Source: Clostridia bacterium (GTDB taxonomy: Bacteria; Bacillota; Clostridia; Oscillospirales; CAG-272). Taken from it: a DNA stretch of 64,000 nucleotides. This document shows, piece by piece, positions 1 through 8,171 of the stretch; the stretch's first letter is position 1, and every line of letters starts with the position of its first letter. Made by a program: the position numbers and the translations under genes. The DNA lies in the NCBI GenBank assembly GCA_017622085.1, contig JAGARU010000018.1:1-64000 (forward strand). Reading direction: 5' to 3'. The notes under the pieces were generated by a model, which worked only from the letters and a program-made list of their open reading frames with translations, ran no database searches and was not told the DNA's origin.

Positions 1-273
1 ATGAACCCCGCGGCCATCGCGCGGTATCATGTGGATCTGACGGGCAGAAGTGTGAAAAGCTGTCATCCTGCCGCCGCCAATGAAAAGATCGATCGGGTGC
101 TCGCGTGGTTTGGAGAAAGCACGGAAAACAATATCGTGTATACCTTCCGCAACGATCAGGAAAACAAGGATGTTTATATGGTTGCCCTGCGGGATGCGGA
201 GGGGAAGCTGATCGGCTACTATGAAAAGCACGAATACAGAAATCGAGAAACCATGCGGCTTTACGATATGTAA
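1..273 (+). CDS. C-terminal part of a PAS-fold protein (likely cut by window edge)
   Basis: The frame is open at the left edge, so this is probably the end of a longer gene although base 1 happens to begin an ATG. The 90 visible residues resemble the last PAS-type fold of hemerythrin/DUF438-like proteins: a GRSVKSCHP segment, an amphipathic helix ending in LAWF, then strands with DAEGKLIGYYE and a short charged tail. Such folds sense redox state or small ligands in the cytosol. Any output domain lies outside the window. A stand-alone PAS-like protein is the alternative. The family call rests on motif pattern only. Confidence 0.45.
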   Translation: MNPAAIARYHVDLTGRSVKSCHPAAANEKIDRVLAWFGESTENNIVYTFRNDQENKDVYMVALRDAEGKLIGYYEKHEYRNRETMRLYDM

Positions 274-361
274 GCAGAAATTTCATGGAAAAAGATAAGT
301 GTCGTGGTGTGTACGCTGAAGGACGGTTTTGGAAATCAATAGAATCCGTTACTTAACGGCA

Positions 362-402
362 AAAAAAGGACGAGGATTTTTTACGATTCCTCGTCCTTTT
401 TT
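362..402. terminator. Bidirectional intrinsic terminator
   Basis: A perfect 15-bp inverted repeat (362-376 against 388-402) with an A-tract on one side and a T-tract on the other. It sits between the converging ends of the PAS-like gene and the small Cys-rich gene and can stop transcription from both. Confidence 0.85.
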
Positions 403-406
403 GCGG

Positions 407-610
407 TTATGAAATACGAGCTTGACTTTCAGCAATATTTTCTTTGTTGCTTTTTGGATCAAATTCGGGAAAGCAAAACAAATAGTAATCACATTCGTCG
501 CAACAACACTCAAAGCCCTGATCCCCGTTCCCAAGACAAATGGCGGGTTTTCCGGGTGTAAGTTCTACACCGGTAACATCTGGTATCTTTTTTTGAATAT
601 TCTTGCCCAT
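407..610 (-). CDS. Small cysteine-rich protein (67 aa)
   Basis: The start at 610 is chosen because an AAGGGGG ribosome site lies just upstream; longer versions of the frame have none. The protein has no signal peptide or membrane segment. Its centre holds a Cys cluster (CLGNG, then ECCCDEC, then FCF), the spacing expected for a small metal- or disulfide-binding knot. I recall similar short Cys-rich proteins in Clostridia but know no function. The gene ends in the bidirectional terminator at 362-402. Its upstream region holds a GGTGCGT/ACGCACC hairpin (about 637-658) and the inverted-repeat element at 682-837, so regulation or insertion upstream is likely. Confidence 0.6.
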   Translation of the reverse strand: MGKNIQKKIPDVTGVELTPGKPAICLGNGDQGFECCCDECDYYLFCFPEFDPKSNKENIAESQARIS

Positions 611-681
611 ATATCCCCCTTCATCATATAAAAAAGGTGCGTAACCGAAGCCACGCACCGAAAACCGCAAACTTTGATTGT

Positions 682-837
682 TGCTACACAAACTAAATTA
701 GAATTAGGGTATGCACCATAACCATTTAGTAGAGCTTGCGATTTTACCAAGTTCAAAATGATTATGGCGAAAAAAGGGTACAAATATCCCTATAAAGACA
801 AAAATACCACGAATTCCAATATTCAGTTTGTGTAGCA
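682..837. repeat. MITE-like segment with 25-bp imperfect terminal inverted repeats
   Basis: The arms 682-706 and 812-837 are inverted copies starting TGCTACACAAACT, with a few mismatches further in, around a 105-bp centre with no convincing gene. The layout (short, AT-rich, terminal inverted repeats, no coding capacity) fits a miniature inverted-repeat element or a long regulatory hairpin upstream of the Cys-rich gene. No clear target-site duplication is visible. Apart from this and the palindrome at 874-897, I see nothing in the gene-less stretch 611-1093. Confidence 0.4.
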
Positions 838-873
838 TACTTATTATATCACATACTTCGAGAAAAATCAAGT

Positions 874-897
874 AAGTTTAAAGAAAACTTTAAACTT
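874..897. promoter_or_regulatory. Perfect 10-bp-arm palindrome, operator candidate
   Basis: AAGTTTAAAG is followed by AAAA and then CTTTAAACTT, a perfect dyad in an AT-rich intergenic region. It lacks the G+C-rich stem of a terminator, so a binding site for a dimeric regulator is more likely. Neither the regulator nor the controlled gene is identifiable. Confidence 0.4.
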
Positions 898-1093
898 AAA
901 ATGTATCTCGCGGAAGAATGATTCGGTTTTTTCGGCAAGCACTGCAATCTCTTTGAGACATACCGCATTGTTGCAAAACCGACCATTAGGGTACGACTCT
1001 AACATTTATAACATTTCAGAAACATTTCTTCAACAAAACACCAAAACCGGTATTGTATACTATCCGCACAACGAAAAGAGAAAGCGAAAATAT

Positions 1094-1474
1094 ATGGAAA
1101 ACAATACCTTTACCTATCAGTATTCGGCGGCGAGAAACAGGGAAGTCGAAAACATCAGAAACAAATATCTGCCTCACAAGGAAAGCAAACTGCAGATTTT
1201 GAAAAAGCTGGATGCCCGTGCGCAGGGCGCGGGAATGGTGGAAGGCCTGTGCGTGGGTGTCATCGGTGCGCTTCTGTTCGGTGTTGGGCTTTGCTTCGGG
1301 CTTGATGCTCTTCCGGGGGCAGATTGGCTTACCCTGCTCTTTGCAGTCTTAGGTGTTATGACGATGCTGCCCGCCTATCCGATCTATCGGCATATTTCCC
1401 GCAAAACACGGGAACGGCTGACCCCCGAGATCCTTCGCCTGTCCGAAGAAATCATGCGTCCCGAAAAAGATTGA
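1094..1474 (+). CDS. Two-helix membrane protein, paralog 1 (126 aa)
   Basis: The start at 1094 follows an AGAGAAAG site and matches the beginning of the paralog at 22580. Order of parts: a Tyr/Ser-rich head (FTYQYSAARN), a charged helix (VENIRNKYLPHKESK), a hinge with KLDARAQ, two hydrophobic helices (about residues 52-73 and 80-100), a PAYPIYRH motif at the membrane exit, and a basic tail ending EILRLSEEI. Members of this family are often labelled dihydropteridine reductase in databases, but nothing here looks like an enzyme. Paralogs occur at 1586, 9032 and 22580. Role unknown; a small inner-membrane accessory protein is my best description. Confidence 0.75.
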   Translation: MENNTFTYQYSAARNREVENIRNKYLPHKESKLQILKKLDARAQGAGMVEGLCVGVIGALLFGVGLCFGLDALPGADWLTLLFAVLGVMTMLPAYPIYRHISRKTRERLTPEILRLSEEIMRPEKD

Positions 1475-1585
1475 GGATCTTTGAGGATTAACAAAACAAA
1501 AACATTTTACAAAAAAATCAAAAACACCCATGCGGTATAATCACGGCGTAATCAAAAGATATATCATGAAAAGAGGTAATAAAGC

Positions 1586-1951
1586 ATGAATCGAAACGAT
1601 CAGCAGTTTATGGCACAGAAGATCCGCGCACAGTATATGGAAAAGGAAGTCTCCGGGCTTGACGAGCTCCGCGCGCTTGATGCCAAGGTCAAGCGTCCCG
1701 CAAACGTATTCGCGTATGTGTTCGGCAGCATCAGCGCAATTATCATGGGCGCAGGCATGAGCCTTGTGATGACGGACATCGGCGCGACGGTGGGCATCGC
1801 ACAGCCCATGATCCCCGGCATTGCGATCGGTGTTGTCGGACTTTTCATGGCGCTCATCAACTATCCGATCTACAAGGCGATTCTCGACAGCCGCAAGCAA
1901 AAGTACGCCGGGCAGATTCTGAAGCTCAGCGAAAACATTATGAAGCAATAA
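1586..1951 (+). CDS. Two-helix membrane protein, paralog 2 (121 aa)
   Basis: Same architecture as paralog 1: an ALDAKVK hinge, two hydrophobic helices, a NYPIYKAIL exit motif and an ILKLSENIM tail. It lacks the Tyr-rich FTYQYSA head, starting instead with a short polar segment. The start has an AAGAGGT site 7-8 bases upstream. It lies 111 bp after paralog 1 in the same orientation and 29 bp before a membrane-anchored coiled-coil gene, so the three may be co-transcribed. Function unknown. Confidence 0.7.
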   Translation: MNRNDQQFMAQKIRAQYMEKEVSGLDELRALDAKVKRPANVFAYVFGSISAIIMGAGMSLVMTDIGATVGIAQPMIPGIAIGVVGLFMALINYPIYKAILDSRKQKYAGQILKLSENIMKQ

Positions 1952-1980
1952 AAATGTATGCACATAAAAGGAGAAGCACC

Positions 1981-2361
1981 ATGAAAAAGAACGTTAAAAA
2001 GAGCATCCAAAAGAACAAGAAGCCTATTCTCATCGCAGGAATCGCCGCAGGTGCCGCAACGGTCGCTCTGGGTCTTGGCAAAGCGCTGAAGAGCATGAAG
2101 GCAAGCGCCAAGGCACAGCACGAGGTGGACAAGGCAGAATTTGCCGCTGCCAAGGCAGAAGCAAAGGCAAATTTCGAGGAGAACAGAGCCCACAACACCT
2201 TTAAGAAAGCAAAGGCGGATGCGAAAAAGTCTTGGGATGACGCGCATATGAGCCCCGCTGAGAGAGAAGAGCAAATGCAAAAAGAGCGTGACACGAAAAT
2301 CGCAGAAGCAAACGCTCGGGTCGAAGCGGCCAACGCTCGCTTTGAGGCGGCCAAGAAGTAA
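1981..2361 (+). CDS. Membrane-anchored Ala/Lys-rich coiled-coil protein (126 aa)
   Basis: The start at 1981 has AAGGAGAAG upstream. The protein opens with a basic segment, then one hydrophobic Gly/Ala-rich helix (about residues 17-36, LIAGIAAGAATVALGLG), then about 85 residues of almost uninterrupted Ala/Lys/Glu helix with heptad character. This resembles YtxH-like and other single-pass proteins with a long cytoplasmic helix. It follows the two-helix membrane protein at 1586 by 29 bp. No enzyme motif. Function unknown; a structural or envelope-stress role is inference. Confidence 0.6.
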   Translation: MKKNVKKSIQKNKKPILIAGIAAGAATVALGLGKALKSMKASAKAQHEVDKAEFAAAKAEAKANFEENRAHNTFKKAKADAKKSWDDAHMSPAEREEQMQKERDTKIAEANARVEAANARFEAAKK

Positions 2362-2442
2362 TCAGAATATCACAGCATCAGCGAGGCACCGGATGGGTGG
2401 CTCGCTCGTGTTGCGTTTACATATAAAGCAAAGGAGTAGAAA

Positions 2443-3357
2443 ATGAACGCTATTGAAATCAGAAACCTTTCAAAGAGCTTTCGCGGAATGTATGCGGTAG
2501 ACCACCTGAGTATGACCGTTCCGCAGGGGGCGATATACGGCTTCATCGGGGAAAACGGTTCGGGTAAATCCACCACCGAGAAATTGATCTGCGGTCATCT
2601 CGTGCCCGACGGCGGTGAGATCAAGCTGTTCGGCAGAGATTATACCGATCCCGGCGTGCGAGTCAGAGTAGGCGCACTGATCGAGAACGCAGGCTGTTTC
2701 CCCGGATCGAGCGTGTATCAGAACCTCATGATGCAGTGCATCAATCTCGGAATCGAGAACGTCGACGACGAGATCCGTCGTGTGCTGGAGATCGTGCGCA
2801 TGGAGGACAACGCACACCTCAAATTCAAGAGCTGCTCTCTCGGCATGAAGCAGCGCATCGGCATCGCCATGGCTCTTTTGGGCGATCCCGCGCTCCTCAT
2901 CCTCGATGAGCCCATCAACGGTCTTGACACCGACGGTATGCGCATCATGCGCGAGATCCTTGTGGATATTACGAAAACCTACGGATGCACGGTTCTCATT
3001 TCCTCCCACATTCTCGGCGAGCTTGAAAAGATCGCGACCCACTACGGCATCATCCGTCAGGGAAAGCTGATCATGGAGCTTTCCGCCGAGGAAATGGACA
3101 GCCGTGCGCAGGTGTTTACCTCATTGAAATGCGCGGATATGCAGGGTGCAAAAGCGGTTCTTTGTAAGCAGTACGCCGACGTGCGCGAGGAAGAAGGATA
3201 TATCCGCATATATGACGTGGATGATACTGCTTCTATCGTTGACTTCTTGATGAAAAACGGACACGTGGTCAACGAGATCAAGAAAAACAAGATCGGACTT
3301 GAAGAATATTACATCGAGCTTATGTCACGTCCTACGGACCAAAAGGAGGCAGAATAA
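2443..3357 (+). CDS. ABC transporter ATPase, BcrA-like (304 aa), copy 1
   Basis: A full nucleotide-binding domain with Walker A GENGSGKST (about residues 36-44), an SLGMKQR signature in place of LSGGQ (usual in this family), Walker B LLILDEP with NGLD, and a switch His in SSHILGE. The extra C-terminal 80 residues are typical of bacitracin/lantibiotic-resistance type ATPases. It powers the membrane protein that follows with a 1-base overlap (TAATG). An identical-order second pair follows, so the cassette is duplicated. Substrate unknown; peptide antibiotic or membrane-stress efflux is inference. The start has AAAGGAGT upstream. Confidence 0.85.
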   Translation: MNAIEIRNLSKSFRGMYAVDHLSMTVPQGAIYGFIGENGSGKSTTEKLICGHLVPDGGEIKLFGRDYTDPGVRVRVGALIENAGCFPGSSVYQNLMMQCINLGIENVDDEIRRVLEIVRMEDNAHLKFKSCSLGMKQRIGIAMALLGDPALLILDEPINGLDTDGMRIMREILVDITKTYGCTVLISSHILGELEKIATHYGIIRQGKLIMELSAEEMDSRAQVFTSLKCADMQGAKAVLCKQYADVREEEGYIRIYDVDDTASIVDFLMKNGHVVNEIKKNKIGLEEYYIELMSRPTDQKEAE

Positions 3358-4196
3358 TGAATACAACACGTGAAATCAAATTTGAATCGCCTACCTTTGC
3401 AAGACGAATTAAGGGTATGCTCGGCGTGGACTTTTACCGTCTGTTCCACACGCCACTCTTTTACATCTTCCTTGCCATTGCCGCGATCATCCCTGCGATG
3501 GTATCGGCTATGACCATGATGCCCGATCAAAATGGAAATCAGATCACACTTTATTCTAACGTGTGGCAGATCATTGCCGCCTCGAAATCGCTTTATGTGA
3601 TCGAAGGAATTGCTGACTACGCCAATATGAATATGGTTTTCATCTTCGGCGGTATTATGGTTTCGATCTTTATCGGTCACGATTACAAATCGGGCTACGT
3701 CAAGCAGCTTTTTACCACCCACGCAAAAAAGCAGGATTATATGATCTCCAAGAGTCTTGTTTGCGCCTTTGCCATGGCGTGTATGTGCGTCACCTACTTT
3801 ATCGGTGGCACGGTCGCAGGTCTGCTTGTGGGCTATGAGACAGACGTCAACATAGGCTCACTTATGATCGCGATCCTTGGAAAGATCATTATGTCCCTCG
3901 GTTGGGCAAGTCTTTACACCTTCCTCAACGTGATCTTCAGAAGATACTTCGGTATTTCTGTGGCATCCTCCTTCTTCTTCGGAACAGGTATCCTGATCAT
4001 CGGCGCGGCGGCGATCGTTGAAGGGCTCAAGCTACCCACAGGCTTCCTCAATATTTTCCTTTACGGCGCGTCGGTCAATGCCAACCTTTCAAGCGGTATC
4101 GGTTCGCTACTGATCTGCATTGCCGTATCGGTCGCTTGGGCGGTGATCTATAACGTGGCAGGCACGCGACTTCTTAACAAGTGCGACGTATATTGA
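3357..4196 (+). CDS. ABC-2 type permease, copy 1 (279 aa)
   Basis: A membrane protein with about six hydrophobic helices: one near residues 32-52, a long extracytoplasmic loop, one near 87-105, and four in the C-terminal half. It shares a soluble N-terminal start (RRIKGMLGVDFYRLF) and the same helix layout with the permease at 5108. This is the ABC-2 topology of BcrB/EcsB-like subunits. It is the partner of the ATPase just upstream, whose stop codon overlaps its start. The next ATPase begins 15 bases after its stop, so all four genes form one operon. Confidence 0.75.
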   Translation: MNTTREIKFESPTFARRIKGMLGVDFYRLFHTPLFYIFLAIAAIIPAMVSAMTMMPDQNGNQITLYSNVWQIIAASKSLYVIEGIADYANMNMVFIFGGIMVSIFIGHDYKSGYVKQLFTTHAKKQDYMISKSLVCAFAMACMCVTYFIGGTVAGLLVGYETDVNIGSLMIAILGKIIMSLGWASLYTFLNVIFRRYFGISVASSFFFGTGILIIGAAAIVEGLKLPTGFLNIFLYGASVNANLSSGIGSLLICIAVSVAWAVIYNVAGTRLLNKCDVY

Positions 4197-4211
4197 TTGG
4201 GGGACAGGAAA

Positions 4212-5111
4212 ATGAATGCAGTTGAAATCAAGAATTTATCCAAAAACTTTGGCCCCAAGCAGGCTGTGTGCGGTCTTAATATGACCGTTCCCATGGGGTC
4301 GATCTACGGCTTTATCGGCGAAAACGGCTCAGGCAAATCCACCACCGAAAAGATGATCTGCGGACTGATCCCCACAAGCGGCGGATCCATCAAGCTGTAT
4401 GGCAAGGACTATACCGACGAGTGCGTAAGAGCGAAGATGGGTGTTCTGATCGAAGCGCCCGGATGCTTCCCGGGACTTACCGTGTTTGACAATATGATGC
4501 TTCAGGCTTCTAATCTCAGCATTCCGAATGCAGAACAAGAGGTTATCAAGGTTCTCAAAATGGTTCGTATGGAGGGTGCGGCAGGCAATAAATACAAAAA
4601 CTGCTCCCTCGGTATGAAGCAGAGAGTCGGCATTGCCATGGCTTTGCTGGGAGATCCCACGCTTTTGGTTCTCGACGAGCCCCTCAACGGCCTGGATGCC
4701 GACGGTATGAGAATTATGCGAGAGGTATTCCTTGATATCATTAAGGACGGCAAGCGCAGTATCATCGTGTCCTCCCACCTTCTCGGAGAGCTTCAGAAGG
4801 TGGCGACCCACTACGGCATCATCCGTCACGGAAAAATGATCGTGGAAATGACCGCGGACGAGCTTGACGCAAGCTGTCGCACCTACGTTGCTCTGCGATC
4901 TGCTGATATGAATAGAACCAAGATGCTCCTTGGCTGTAAGTATTCCCGTGTGGAAGAAGATGAGGCAGGCTATATCCGCGTGTACGATCTGACTACACCC
5001 GAAGACGTTGTGACGTATCTCTACGAAAACGGAATCTGCGTGACCGAGGTGGGGACCGACAAGATCGGACTTGAGGAATACTACATCGACCTGATGAAGG
5101 GAGGCAAATGA
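4212..5111 (+). CDS. ABC transporter ATPase, BcrA-like (299 aa), copy 2
   Basis: Nearly the same design as the ATPase at 2443: Walker A GENGSGKST, signature SLGMKQR, Walker B LLVLDEP with NGLD, and a SSHLLGE switch region. ATG 4212 is preferred over the upstream TTG because it aligns with the MNAIEIRNLSK start of copy 1 and has purine-rich sequence before it. Its end overlaps the next gene by 4 bases (ATGA). The clear similarity of both ATPases and both permeases indicates tandem duplication of a two-gene cassette, possibly giving a heteromeric transporter. Confidence 0.85.
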   Translation: MNAVEIKNLSKNFGPKQAVCGLNMTVPMGSIYGFIGENGSGKSTTEKMICGLIPTSGGSIKLYGKDYTDECVRAKMGVLIEAPGCFPGLTVFDNMMLQASNLSIPNAEQEVIKVLKMVRMEGAAGNKYKNCSLGMKQRVGIAMALLGDPTLLVLDEPLNGLDADGMRIMREVFLDIIKDGKRSIIVSSHLLGELQKVATHYGIIRHGKMIVEMTADELDASCRTYVALRSADMNRTKMLLGCKYSRVEEDEAGYIRVYDLTTPEDVVTYLYENGICVTEVGTDKIGLEEYYIDLMKGGK

Positions 5112-5944
5112 GAATGGAAAAGACAATGAAATTTGAAAAAGTCAGCTCCGGTAAGCGCGTGAAAAGTATGCTCAAGGTTGATTTCCGCAGAATGTTCAAA
5201 TCAAAGCTGTTTTACATCCTGATTGCCTGCGCGCTTCTTGTTCCGATTGTTATGACGGTCATGCTGACGATGATGGACGGACAAGAAACCGTCAATCGGC
5301 AGACAGGTGAAGTGACCGTCATGGAAGGCCCCGAAAACGCTTGGGAAGCCATTGGTACGCTCCCGTCCGATGTGAATGAGAGCGGCGATGCGGCCATGAT
5401 GGGCGGCATGGACATCATGGCCATGTGCAATATCAATATGGCGTTTATGGGTGTTGCCGTTTTCGTATGCCTCTTTATATCCGACGATTTCAGAAGCGGA
5501 TATGCCAAAAATCTCTTTACCGTTCGCGCGAAACGGGGCGAATACGCGGTGTCAAAGACCATCTCGGGCTTTATCTGCGGAGCGTTTATGTTGATCGCGT
5601 ATCTCGTCGGCGCTGTCCTTGGCGGCGCGATCTCGGGACTTTCCTTTGACCTCCACGGGCTGAACGCGGGCAATATCGTCATGTGTATGCTCGCAAAGAT
5701 ATTCCTTATGCTCGTGTTCGTTTCCATCTTCACGCTCATCAGTGTAGCGGCAAAACAGAAGGCATGGCTCTCTATCTGCGGCTCGCTTGGCGGCGGTATG
5801 CTCCTGTTTATGATGGTTTCTATGATCACTCCCCTCGGTTCTACCATCATCAACGTGGTGCTATGCGCGGCAGGCGGTGCATTGTTCGCCTTCGGGCTTG
5901 GTTCTGTCACCAAGGTGATCCTCCAAAAAACAAGTCTGGTATAA
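5108..5944 (+). CDS. ABC-2 type permease, copy 2 (278 aa)
   Basis: Six predicted membrane helices with a long loop after the first, matching the permease at 3357, including the N-terminal KRVKSMLKVDFRRMF segment. The start overlaps the ATPase stop as ATGA with AGGGAGG upstream; ATG 5114 is also possible. The first external loop is Met- and acid-rich. It pairs with the second ATPase. A strong terminator follows at 5956-5989 and ends the four-gene operon. Confidence 0.75.
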   Translation: MRMEKTMKFEKVSSGKRVKSMLKVDFRRMFKSKLFYILIACALLVPIVMTVMLTMMDGQETVNRQTGEVTVMEGPENAWEAIGTLPSDVNESGDAAMMGGMDIMAMCNINMAFMGVAVFVCLFISDDFRSGYAKNLFTVRAKRGEYAVSKTISGFICGAFMLIAYLVGAVLGGAISGLSFDLHGLNAGNIVMCMLAKIFLMLVFVSIFTLISVAAKQKAWLSICGSLGGGMLLFMMVSMITPLGSTIINVVLCAAGGALFAFGLGSVTKVILQKTSLV

Positions 5945-5955
5945 AAATGAAACGG

Positions 5956-5989
5956 AAAAAGCAACGCCGAAAAAAGTGTTGCTTTTTTT
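5956..5989 (+). terminator. Intrinsic terminator of the ABC operon
   Basis: AAAAAGCAAC pairs with GTTGCTTTTT around a 12-base loop, followed by more T residues, 12 bases after the last permease stop. Confidence 0.85.
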
Positions 5990-6120
5990 ATCTTCATGAA
6001 GGGGGTGTTTATGTGTCGTTCCACAGCTTCGTAAAAAGAATCAACAAATGGCCAATCATTCAAATTGGGGTTTAGCGGTGTGTTTGCCCCCCGATGAACA
6101 CGAGGAAACCGCTATGTTGG

Positions 6121-6217
6121 CGGGCGGCCACACAGGGCCGCCCCTACAAGCAAATTTTCTATATGTATCAGCGTCTTTCTGGGTTTGTTTGTAGGGGCGA
6201 CCCTGCGTGGTCGCCCG
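6121..6217. repeat. Pair of inverted palindromic GC-rich repeats
   Basis: Arms 6121-6148 and 6190-6217 are inverted copies of one 28-bp unit (TGTAGGGGCG then a palindromic GCC/GGC core). Each arm can also fold alone. Together they form a 97-bp cruciform-like element in the gene-less stretch 5990-6405. Similar TGTAGGGGCG intergenic repeats are, from memory, common in Oscillospiraceae-type genomes. Just to the left (about 6073-6112) is a further AGCGGT/ACCGCT hairpin. Confidence 0.6.
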
Positions 6218-6256
6218 TAACTTAAAAATTCCCGATTTACTTCCGTCAAACAGCCC

Positions 6257-6278
6257 GACAAACCCAAATTTGAAAACC
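6257..6278. repeat. 22-bp repeat, copy also at 57953-57974
   Basis: This 22-bp stretch containing AAACCCAAATTTGAAAACC recurs with one mismatch at 57953-57974. Both copies lie upstream of a gene start (response regulator here, luxS there) and contain the CAAATTTG palindrome. Two copies 52 kb apart suggest a dispersed element or shared operator. Confidence 0.45.
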
Positions 6279-6405
6279 AACTGAAGCATTACATGAAAAA
6301 ATACGTAAGAAAATACCCCAAACAGCCAAAACGAAAACAAAACTTTAACATTTCTATGTTATAATAAGTTGTATACGTGAAATATAGCCCTTGGAGGATG
6401 CAAAT

Positions 6406-7077
6406 ATGTTCAAAATTCTGATTGTGGAGGATGACAGAGATCTGAACCGCAGTGTGTGTTCTTTTCTGAACAGCAGCGGCTATGAAGCGGTCGGCTGTCT
6501 TGATGCCGAAAGCGCATATGACGAAATGTATAAGACCACCTTCGACTGTATCGTATCGGATATTATGATGCCGAACATTGACGGCTTTGAATTCGCCAAG
6601 ACCGTACGCTCCCTCAATAACGACATCCCCATTCTTTTCATGACCGCCCGTGACGATTTCGCCTCCAAGCAGAGAGGCTTCCATATCGGCATCGACGACT
6701 ACATGACCAAGCCCATCGACCCGGATGAGCTGTTTCTGCGCATCGGGGCGCTGTTGCGCCGTTCCAAGATCGCGTCCAGCCGCCGTCTTGAGGTTGGTGA
6801 TTTCGTCATGGACGCCGATGAGAGGAGCGCCACCTTGAACGGTGAGGAAATATCCCTGACCGCAAGAGAATTCGATCTTCTTTATAAGCTCTTATCCTAC
6901 CCCAAAAAGACGTTCACGCGGACACAGCTGATGGATGAGTTTTGGGACGTGGATACGCAAGCCAGCACGAGAACCGTGGATGTGTATATGACCAAGCTCC
7001 GCGCGAAGCTTTCGGATTGCGATGCTTTTGAGATACAGACCGTGCATGGGCTGGGATATAAGGCGGTCATCAAATGA
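6406..7077 (+). CDS. OmpR-family response regulator (223 aa)
   Basis: An N-terminal receiver domain with the acidic pair EDD near residues 8-10, phospho-acceptor Asp in CIVSDIMMPN, Thr in FMTARDD and Lys in YMTKP, then a winged-helix DNA-binding domain (about residues 125-222) with LTAREFDLL and VHGLGYK. ATG 6406 is chosen because GGAGG lies 8 bases upstream. A TATAAT hexamer at 6360-6365 is a possible -10. The stop overlaps the kinase start by 4 bases. The operon continues with two membrane proteins, so the system probably senses envelope conditions. Confidence 0.9.
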   Translation: MFKILIVEDDRDLNRSVCSFLNSSGYEAVGCLDAESAYDEMYKTTFDCIVSDIMMPNIDGFEFAKTVRSLNNDIPILFMTARDDFASKQRGFHIGIDDYMTKPIDPDELFLRIGALLRRSKIASSRRLEVGDFVMDADERSATLNGEEISLTAREFDLLYKLLSYPKKTFTRTQLMDEFWDVDTQASTRTVDVYMTKLRAKLSDCDAFEIQTVHGLGYKAVIK

Positions 7078-8171
7078 AAGCAGAAAAGAAATTCAGGAAA
7101 ATACTCGGTACGGTGAGCCGTTTCTTTATCTTTTTTTTGCTTGCTGCTTTTGTGACGACCTCTTGCATCATGCTGTTCATCTCGGCCCTGCAGGTCTCGA
7201 TCGGCAGAAAATTTACGCAAGAGGAGATCACGCTTGCTGCCAAGATCACCATGGTCAACGTCGTGCTCATCAGCATTGTTATGGCAACGATCGATCATCT
7301 GCGCCGAAAATTTACGGTGGAGCGTCCCGTCAGAAGGATCGCCGAGGCAACTGCCCAAATGATGGAGGGGGATTTCAGCGTCCGCGTGGAGCCGGTTTCA
7401 AAATTTGCCACGGATGACAGCTTTCAGGAGATCATTGCGTGTATCAACAAAATGGCGGAGGAGCTTTCGGGCGTGGAAACTCTGCGCACCGATTTCATCG
7501 CCAACGTATCCCATGAGATGAAGACTCCGCTTGCTGTCATGCAAAACTACGGAACACTCTTGCAGACGCCCGACCTACCCGAAGAAAAGCGCATGGAATA
7601 TGCCAAGGCGATCACCGATGCTTCCCGCCGTCTTGCCGACATGATGGCGAATATTCTCAAGCTCAATCGGTTAGAAAATCAGCAGATCTATCCGAATCTC
7701 ACCACCTTCGATCTTGGTGAGCAGCTATGCGAGAGCCTTTTGCAGTATGAAAGCACGTGGGAGCGAAAGAATATCGATATTGAAACCGATATTGCCGAGG
7801 GTGTGCACGTCTCTGCCGATGCGGAGCTTCTCTCGCTCGTGTGGAATAATCTGTTTTCAAACGCCTTCAAGTTTACAGAGGACGGCGGCAGAGTCACGCT
7901 TGCGCTTATGGCAGACGAAAAGTACGCTACCGTAAAGGTATCCGACACGGGATGCGGAATGAGCGCGGAGGTAGGGGCGCATATCTTTGAAAAGTTCTAT
8001 CAGGGAGACACCTCGCACGCGACCCAAGGCAACGGTCTCGGATTACCTCTTGTAAAAAGAGTGGTTGACATTCTGCAAGGCGAGATCGGCGTGGAAAGTG
8101 CGGTGGGCGTCGGTACTACGTTTACTGTTAAGATCAGGAGGACACAACATGGATTGGAAGAAGATAGGTAA
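7074..8171 (+). CDS. Membrane sensor histidine kinase (365 aa)
   Basis: Two N-terminal membrane helices (about residues 12-37 and 57-75) enclose a very short outer loop of about 20 residues, so it likely senses within the membrane or through a partner. A HAMP-like linker follows, then the H-box FIANVSHEMKTPLAVM with the phospho-His, the N-box NNLFSNAFKF, and G-boxes DTGCGM and GNGLGLPL. The short loop resembles intramembrane-sensing kinases that detect cell-wall antibiotics (family knowledge). It is translationally coupled to the regulator (ATGA) and its 3' end overlaps the next gene by 23 bases. Confidence 0.9.
   Translation: MKAEKKFRKILGTVSRFFIFFLLAAFVTTSCIMLFISALQVSIGRKFTQEEITLAAKITMVNVVLISIVMATIDHLRRKFTVERPVRRIAEATAQMMEGDFSVRVEPVSKFATDDSFQEIIACINKMAEELSGVETLRTDFIANVSHEMKTPLAVMQNYGTLLQTPDLPEEKRMEYAKAITDASRRLADMMANILKLNRLENQQIYPNLTTFDLGEQLCESLLQYESTWERKNIDIETDIAEGVHVSADAELLSLVWNNLFSNAFKFTEDGGRVTLALMADEKYATVKVSDTGCGMSAEVGAHIFEKFYQGDTSHATQGNGLGLPLVKRVVDILQGEIGVESAVGVGTTFTVKIRRTQHGLEEDR

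Noticed and set aside
565-783. A 72-codon minus-strand frame upstream of the Cys-rich gene
   Set aside because: No ribosome site, overlaps the Cys-rich gene start and the inverted-repeat segment, no recognisable protein features.
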